DNA of 64,000 nt, taken from positions 62,001 through 126,000 of the forward strand of contig JADKBZ010000032.1 in the NCBI GenBank assembly GCA_016714815.1, given 5' to 3'. Positions 60,517 through 64,000 of the stretch are shown here, piece after piece. Numbering within the stretch: position 1 is the first letter of the stretch; each line of letters begins with the position of its first letter. Origin of the DNA: Holophagales bacterium (GTDB taxonomy: Bacteria; Acidobacteriota; Thermoanaerobaculia; UBA5066). The notes beneath the pieces are model-generated. The model was not told where the DNA came from. It searched no databases and saw nothing but the letters and a program-made list of their open reading frames with translations. The position numbers and the translations under genes were made by a program.

Positions 60517-61797
60517 GTGCGCTTGGTAGAAATCTCGGAGTACGCCTCCGAGATTTCGTGGTACCGTCCTTTCGTGCTCGGCCGGCCTGCAGCCCTCACC
60601 CGACTCGCCAACGCGGTCCGCCGCTCGCCAGTCACCGCGCTCCTCGGGCCACGGCAGTGCGGGAAATCCACGCTTGCACGGCGCTTCGCCGAGGGTCGTG
60701 AGGCGGCTTTCTTCGACCTGGAGTCGCCGGCCGACGTGGCCCGGCTCGCGAACCCGGAGCTCTATCTCGGCTCCCTCCGGGGCCTCGTCATCCTGGACGA
60801 GATCCAGGCTCTGCCCCAGCTGCTGCCGGTCCTGAGGGTCCTCGCCGACAGGCCCGGGAAGCCGGCCCGCTTTCTCGTACTCGGCAGCGCGTCGCCGGCG
60901 ATCGTCCGAGGCGCCGCCGAGACCCTGGCCGGGCGAGTGGAGTTCGTGGAGCTGGGAGGGTTCGACCTCGCGGAGGCGGGGCCGCGCCGCTGGGAGCGGC
61001 TCTGGGGGCGCGGTGGCTTCCCCCGCTCCTTCCTGGCCCGATCGGAAGCCGATAGCCTCGCGTGGCGCGAAGGGTTCGTCCGGACCTTCCTCGAGAGGGA
61101 CGTGCCCCAGCTCGGCATCGGCATTCCGGCGGCGGCGCTCCGGAGGTTCTGGACGATGCTCGCTCACTCGCACGGGCAGACGTGGAACGGGTCGGATATC
61201 GGACGGTCCATGGGGCTGACCGACAAGACGGTGCGCTCGTATCTCGACGTCCTGACGGGCACCTACATGGTCCGCCAGCTCCAGCCGTGGTTCGAGAACG
61301 TGGCGAAACGGCAGGTCAAAGCCCCGAAGATCTACTTCCGCGATACCGGTGTCCTGCACCATCTGCTCTCCCTTCCCGACCGCGGCGCGCTGCTGGGGCA
61401 CCCCGGTGTCGGGGCTTCTTTCGAGGGATTCGTGATCGAGCAGATCCTCAGCGCAGTAGAGCGGGTCGACGCTTACTTCTGGGCCACACACGGCGGGGCC
61501 GAGCTGGACCTCCTTCTCGTGGTGGGGGGGCGCCGGTACGGAGTCGAGGTCAAGCTCGCAGAGAAGCCCGTGATCAGCCGTTCGATGCGGGTGGCGATGG
61601 AGGACCTGGGGCTGTCCCATCTCTACGTCGTCTATCCAGGTCGTCACGTCTTCCCGCTGGAGGAGCGGATCACGGCGATTCCCGTGGCCTCCCTGAACGA
61701 GCTCCCGGACCTGCTGAAGTCGAGAGCCGCGCCACCCGCGGGCGCAGCGAAAGCTCGAGACGGGCGGGTGCGCACGAGACGGAAGACTTCTCCGTAG
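60517..61797 (+). CDS. DUF4143-type P-loop ATPase with PD-(D/E)XK-like domain
   Basis: Up to 426 residues from GTG 60517; GTG 60574 is an alternative that would leave the inverted repeat at 60529-60557 outside the protein. The AAA domain has Walker A GPRQCGKST and Walker B LVILDEIQ. A winged-helix/DUF4143 region follows (SDIGRSMGLTDKTVRSYLDVL), then GGAELDLLLVVGGRRYGVEVK, a nuclease-like acidic/Lys motif. Such proteins are widespread, patchily distributed and of unknown role. The gene is in a repeat-bounded cassette. Confidence 0.85.
   Translation: MRLVEISEYASEISWYRPFVLGRPAALTRLANAVRRSPVTALLGPRQCGKSTLARRFAEGREAAFFDLESPADVARLANPELYLGSLRGLVILDEIQALPQLLPVLRVLADRPGKPARFLVLGSASPAIVRGAAETLAGRVEFVELGGFDLAEAGPRRWERLWGRGGFPRSFLARSEADSLAWREGFVRTFLERDVPQLGIGIPAAALRRFWTMLAHSHGQTWNGSDIGRSMGLTDKTVRSYLDVLTGTYMVRQLQPWFENVAKRQVKAPKIYFRDTGVLHHLLSLPDRGALLGHPGVGASFEGFVIEQILSAVERVDAYFWATHGGAELDLLLVVGGRRYGVEVKLAEKPVISRSMRVAMEDLGLSHLYVVYPGRHVFPLEERITAIPVASLNELPDLLKSRAAPPAGAAKARDGRVRTRRKTSP
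60529..60557. promoter_or_regulatory. 12-bp perfect inverted repeat at the ATPase gene start
   Basis: Arms 60529-60540 and 60546-60557 are perfect complements around a 5-base spacer. It lies in codons 5-14 of the longer reading frame, or 16 bases before the alternative GTG start. It could be an operator for autoregulation or a recombination/replication signal. Confidence 0.5.
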
Positions 61798-61828
61798 CAG
61801 ACCAGCCTGCTCTCGGACAACTCCGCGT

Positions 61829-61900
61829 CGGCTCGGCCTCACCGAAAATCGTGGCTCGGCGGAGTGCTCTCGCGGTGCCGTGGGTATGGCGGCGACGCCG
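61829..61900. repeat. 72-bp direct repeat, right copy (native dnaE2 3' end)
   Basis: Partner of 60422-60493. It contains the dnaE2 stop (61839-61841) and final codons. Confidence 0.9.
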
Positions 61901-64000
61901 TGCGGCGCAGCTCGGGGATCGGCTCCTCGAGGCTCATCCGCTCGAAGCGGTCGGCGCGGATCGAGAGGGTGCCGTCCTTCTTCTGGAGGCGCCCCTCGAC
62001 GACGAGGGCGGGAGAGCCGACGACGAGGGCGCGGTTCTCCTTGAAGAGGTCGGGGCGAAGGATCGCCTGGCACATCCCCGTCTCGTCTTCGAGGGAGAGG
62101 AAGACGAAGCCCTTGGCCGTGCCGGGGCGCTGACGAACGACGATGACGCCGGCGGTCTTGACCATCGATCCGTCGGGGGCGCGTGACAGCTCTGCGGCGG
62201 AGAGGATGCCGTCGCGCTTCAGCTGCGCGCGGAAGTGGGCGATGAGGTGCGGGCCGGCGGTGATCTCGGAGGTCTGGTAGTCGGCGACGGTCTCCTCGAA
62301 GCGGCTCATCTCGGGGAGGGGCGAGGCGACGTCGTCCTCGAGGGTGTCGTAGAGCGGCCCCAGGTCGCGGGCGGCGGAGGCGGCCTGCCAGAGGGCGGTG
62401 CGGCGCGAGAGGCCGCGCTCGCCGGTGGCCGCGTCCGGAAGCGTGGCGAACGCGCCGGCGTGGGCGAGAGCGGAGAGCTCGTCTTCGCGGAGGCTCGCGC
62501 GGCGCGCGAGATCCTTCACCCCGGCGAACGGGGCGCGCGCCTGCTCGCGCTCGATGGCGTCGGCCGTCGAAGCCCTGAGGCCTCGGACAAAGCGCAGGCC
62601 GAGGCGGACGGCGAGGGACGGCGTGACGACGGCGGGCCCGGGCCGCGGCAGGTGCTTCGGCCACGGGCCTTTCAGCCGCTCGGTGCGGCAGAGGCGGCCG
62701 GAGCGCGTGACGTCGATCGGGAGAACGTCCGTCCCGTGGTGCTGCGCGTCCTTCACGAGCGTCGCGGGGTGGTAGAAGCCCATCGGCCAGGCGTTGAGGA
62801 TTCCGGCGAGGAAGGCGGCGGGGTGGTGGACCTTCAGCCAGCCGCTCGCCCAGGCGATGAGGGCGAAGCTCGCCGCGTGCGACTCGGGGAAGCCGTAGAG
62901 CGCGAACGACGTGATCGACCGGACGATCTGCTCCTGCGCCTCGCCGGTGATGCCGCGCTCCGTCATCCCGGAGCGCAGGCGCGTCTCGATGACGGCCATC
63001 CGCTCGCTCGAGCGCTTGAAGCCCATCGCGCGGCGCAGCTCCTCGGCTTCTCCGCCGGTGAAGCCGGCCGCGACCATGGCGATCTTCAGGAGCTGCTCCT
63101 GGAAGAGCGGGACGCCGAGGGTGCGCTTGAGGATCGGCTCGAGCGAAGGGTGCGGGTACTCGACCGGGATGCGCCCCTGCCGGCGGTCGAAGAAGGGGTG
63201 GACCATGCCGCCCTGGATCGGGCCGGGGCGGATGATCGCGACCTGGATGACGATGTCGTAGAAGCAGCGCGGGGCGTTGCGCGGGAGGGAGGCCATCTGC
63301 GCGCGGCTCTCCACCTGGAAGAGCCCGACCGTGTCGGCCTTGTTCAGGATCTCGTAGACGGCCGGGTCGTCGTGCGGCAGGTGGGCGAGGTCGACGTGGA
63401 CCCCTTCGGCGCTCCGGATCGTCGGGACCATCTCGGCGATGGCGCCGAGCATCCCGAGGCCGAGGAGGTCGATCTTGATGATGCCGAGGTCGGCGCAGTC
63501 GTCCTTGTCCCACTGGATGACGACGCGGCCCGGCATCGCGGCCGGCTCGAGCGGGACGACCTCGTCGAGCCGCCCTCCCGCGACGACCATCCCGCCCGAG
63601 TGCTGCCCGAGGTGGCGGGGGAGGTTCTGGATGCGGCGGAAGAGGGAGCCGAAGTGCCGGAGCCTCACGTCGTCGGGGTCGAAGCCGGCGGCGCGCATCT
63701 CGTCGGCCATCTTCTCAGGGAGGGGCGGCGGAGCGGACGGGACGGCGTCTCCGCGGCGCCCACCGCCCGGCGCGCTCCCGCCCGTCGCGCCGTGCGATGC
63801 GCCCGCCTCGTTTCCCGTTCCGCCGGCGACCGCCTCCCGCGCCGAGAGCGACCCTGCCGCGTCGCGGTACTCGCCGAAGCTCCACGTCGCGAGCCGCTTG
63901 GCGAGCGTGTCGACCTGCGCCGTCGAGAAGCCGAGGGCCTTGGCCGTCTCTCGCGCGGCGGAGCGGTCGCGGTAGGTGATGGTGTTGGCCGTCATCGCGG
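61839..64000 (-). CDS. dnaE2: Error-prone DNA polymerase III alpha-type subunit DnaE2 (5' part outside window)
   Basis: At least 720 C-terminal residues of the roughly 1050 usual. The frame runs off the right edge; the Met near 63995 is internal (TANTITYRDRSAARETAKALG is polymerase-domain sequence). Motifs include HLGQHSGGMVV, IQWDKDDCADLGIIKIDLLGLGML with a catalytic Asp, FQEQLLKIAM and ESHAASFALIAWASGWLK, then an OB-fold near the end (VVRQRPGTAKGFVFLSLEDETG). The enzyme carries out SOS-induced translesion synthesis with ImuA/ImuB, which are probably farther upstream. The 3' end is duplicated on the far side of the ATPase gene. Confidence 0.93.
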   Translation of the reverse strand, partial: AMTANTITYRDRSAARETAKALGFSTAQVDTLAKRLATWSFGEYRDAAGSLSAREAVAGGTGNEAGASHGATGGSAPGGGRRGDAVPSAPPPLPEKMADEMRAAGFDPDDVRLRHFGSLFRRIQNLPRHLGQHSGGMVVAGGRLDEVVPLEPAAMPGRVVIQWDKDDCADLGIIKIDLLGLGMLGAIAEMVPTIRSAEGVHVDLAHLPHDDPAVYEILNKADTVGLFQVESRAQMASLPRNAPRCFYDIVIQVAIIRPGPIQGGMVHPFFDRRQGRIPVEYPHPSLEPILKRTLGVPLFQEQLLKIAMVAAGFTGGEAEELRRAMGFKRSSERMAVIETRLRSGMTERGITGEAQEQIVRSITSFALYGFPESHAASFALIAWASGWLKVHHPAAFLAGILNAWPMGFYHPATLVKDAQHHGTDVLPIDVTRSGRLCRTERLKGPWPKHLPRPGPAVVTPSLAVRLGLRFVRGLRASTADAIEREQARAPFAGVKDLARRASLREDELSALAHAGAFATLPDAATGERGLSRRTALWQAASAARDLGPLYDTLEDDVASPLPEMSRFEETVADYQTSEITAGPHLIAHFRAQLKRDGILSAAELSRAPDGSMVKTAGVIVVRQRPGTAKGFVFLSLEDETGMCQAILRPDLFKENRALVVGSPALVVEGRLQKKDGTLSIRADRFERMSLEEPIPELRRTASPPYPRHRESTPPSHDFR

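Larger units (their letters stand above)
60494..61900. mobile_element. ATPase gene cassette inserted at the dnaE2 3' end
   Basis: A 1407-base unit (one repeat copy plus a single ATPase gene) lies between the dnaE2 C-terminal coding end and its duplicate. Either boundary restores a complete dnaE2 3' end. No integrase, transposase or terminal inverted repeat is present. The relic of another ATPase 3' end at 58.4 kb supports repeated arrival of such genes here. Confidence 0.55.

Noticed and set aside
60508..63513. About 1000-codon open frame on the minus strand spanning the ATPase and dnaE2
   Set aside because: Arg/Pro-rich low-complexity translation with no domains; the ATPase (plus) and dnaE2 (minus, another frame) explain the region.
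1..64000. CRISPR arrays, rRNA and tRNA genes
   Set aside because: No regularly spaced repeats and no rRNA or tRNA-like sequences were recognised by eye; a covariance-model scan would be needed to exclude a tRNA fully.

Overview
High-GC DNA (codon third positions mostly G/C) from a Gram-negative bacterium: there are outer-membrane beta-barrels, an RND efflux pair, a chaperone-usher fimbrial operon, lipoproteins and many two-component proteins. Three secreted proteins carry a C-R-[IL]-V-D-T-R surface domain that I associate with Acidobacteriota of the Thermoanaerobaculia type. That taxonomic placement is inference; no rRNA or other marker gene is present. No rRNA, tRNA or CRISPR array was seen.

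Layout. 1-3805: end of an outer-membrane protein, an MFS transporter, an HdeD-like fusion protein and a sensor without an output domain (minus strand). 4077-9534: a membrane/c-type-heme pair that looks broken, then an RND membrane-fusion protein, an RND pump and a 71-aa Cys-rich protein. 9498-10302: a PIN toxin-antitoxin cassette flanked by a perfect 29-bp direct repeat. 10279-17116: a DUF4097-type protein, then a fimbrial operon (two DUF4402 subunits, chaperone, usher fused to two SPOR domains) behind a near-consensus sigma-54 promoter. 17392-20759: two paralogous HD-GYP proteins flanking a sigma-54 activator whose receiver lacks its phospho-Asp. 21147-29120: surface protein, large membrane protein, secreted phosphoesterase, histidine kinase and atypical response regulator. 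29196-37195: porin, ammonium transporter, surface protein, metallo-beta-lactamase-fold protein, Bax-inhibitor-1 protein, Cache lipoprotein and nucleobase permease. 37233-46857: a second PIN toxin-antitoxin pair, a CheB-CheR-PAS protein, a hybrid histidine kinase and a Ser/Thr kinase with TPRs. 47054-55639: a poly-gamma-glutamate locus. 55751-64000: pseudopilin-like and PstS-like proteins, a repeat protein, LysE exporter with WYL regulator, a DUF4143-type ATPase, and the 3' part of an error-prone DNA polymerase (DnaE2).

How the genes work together. The poly-gamma-glutamate locus is a tight minus-strand run (M14-type hydrolase, DUF6305-type protein, TRAP-type permease, 48-aa membrane protein, second M14-type hydrolase, PgsB, PgsC, PgsW), mostly joined by 4-bp GTGA stop/start overlaps, and meets a convergent gamma-glutamyltransferase. 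It could make, trim and perhaps take up the polymer. The sigma-54 sites before the fimbrial operon and the first HD-GYP gene, with a sigma-54 activator between the HD-GYP genes, suggest fimbriae tied to cyclic-di-GMP turnover. Two gene cassettes (the PIN pair at 9.5-10.3 kb and the ATPase at 60.4-61.9 kb) sit at the 3' ends of host genes and are bounded by direct repeats that duplicate those 3' ends. This is the most distinctive structural signal in the window.
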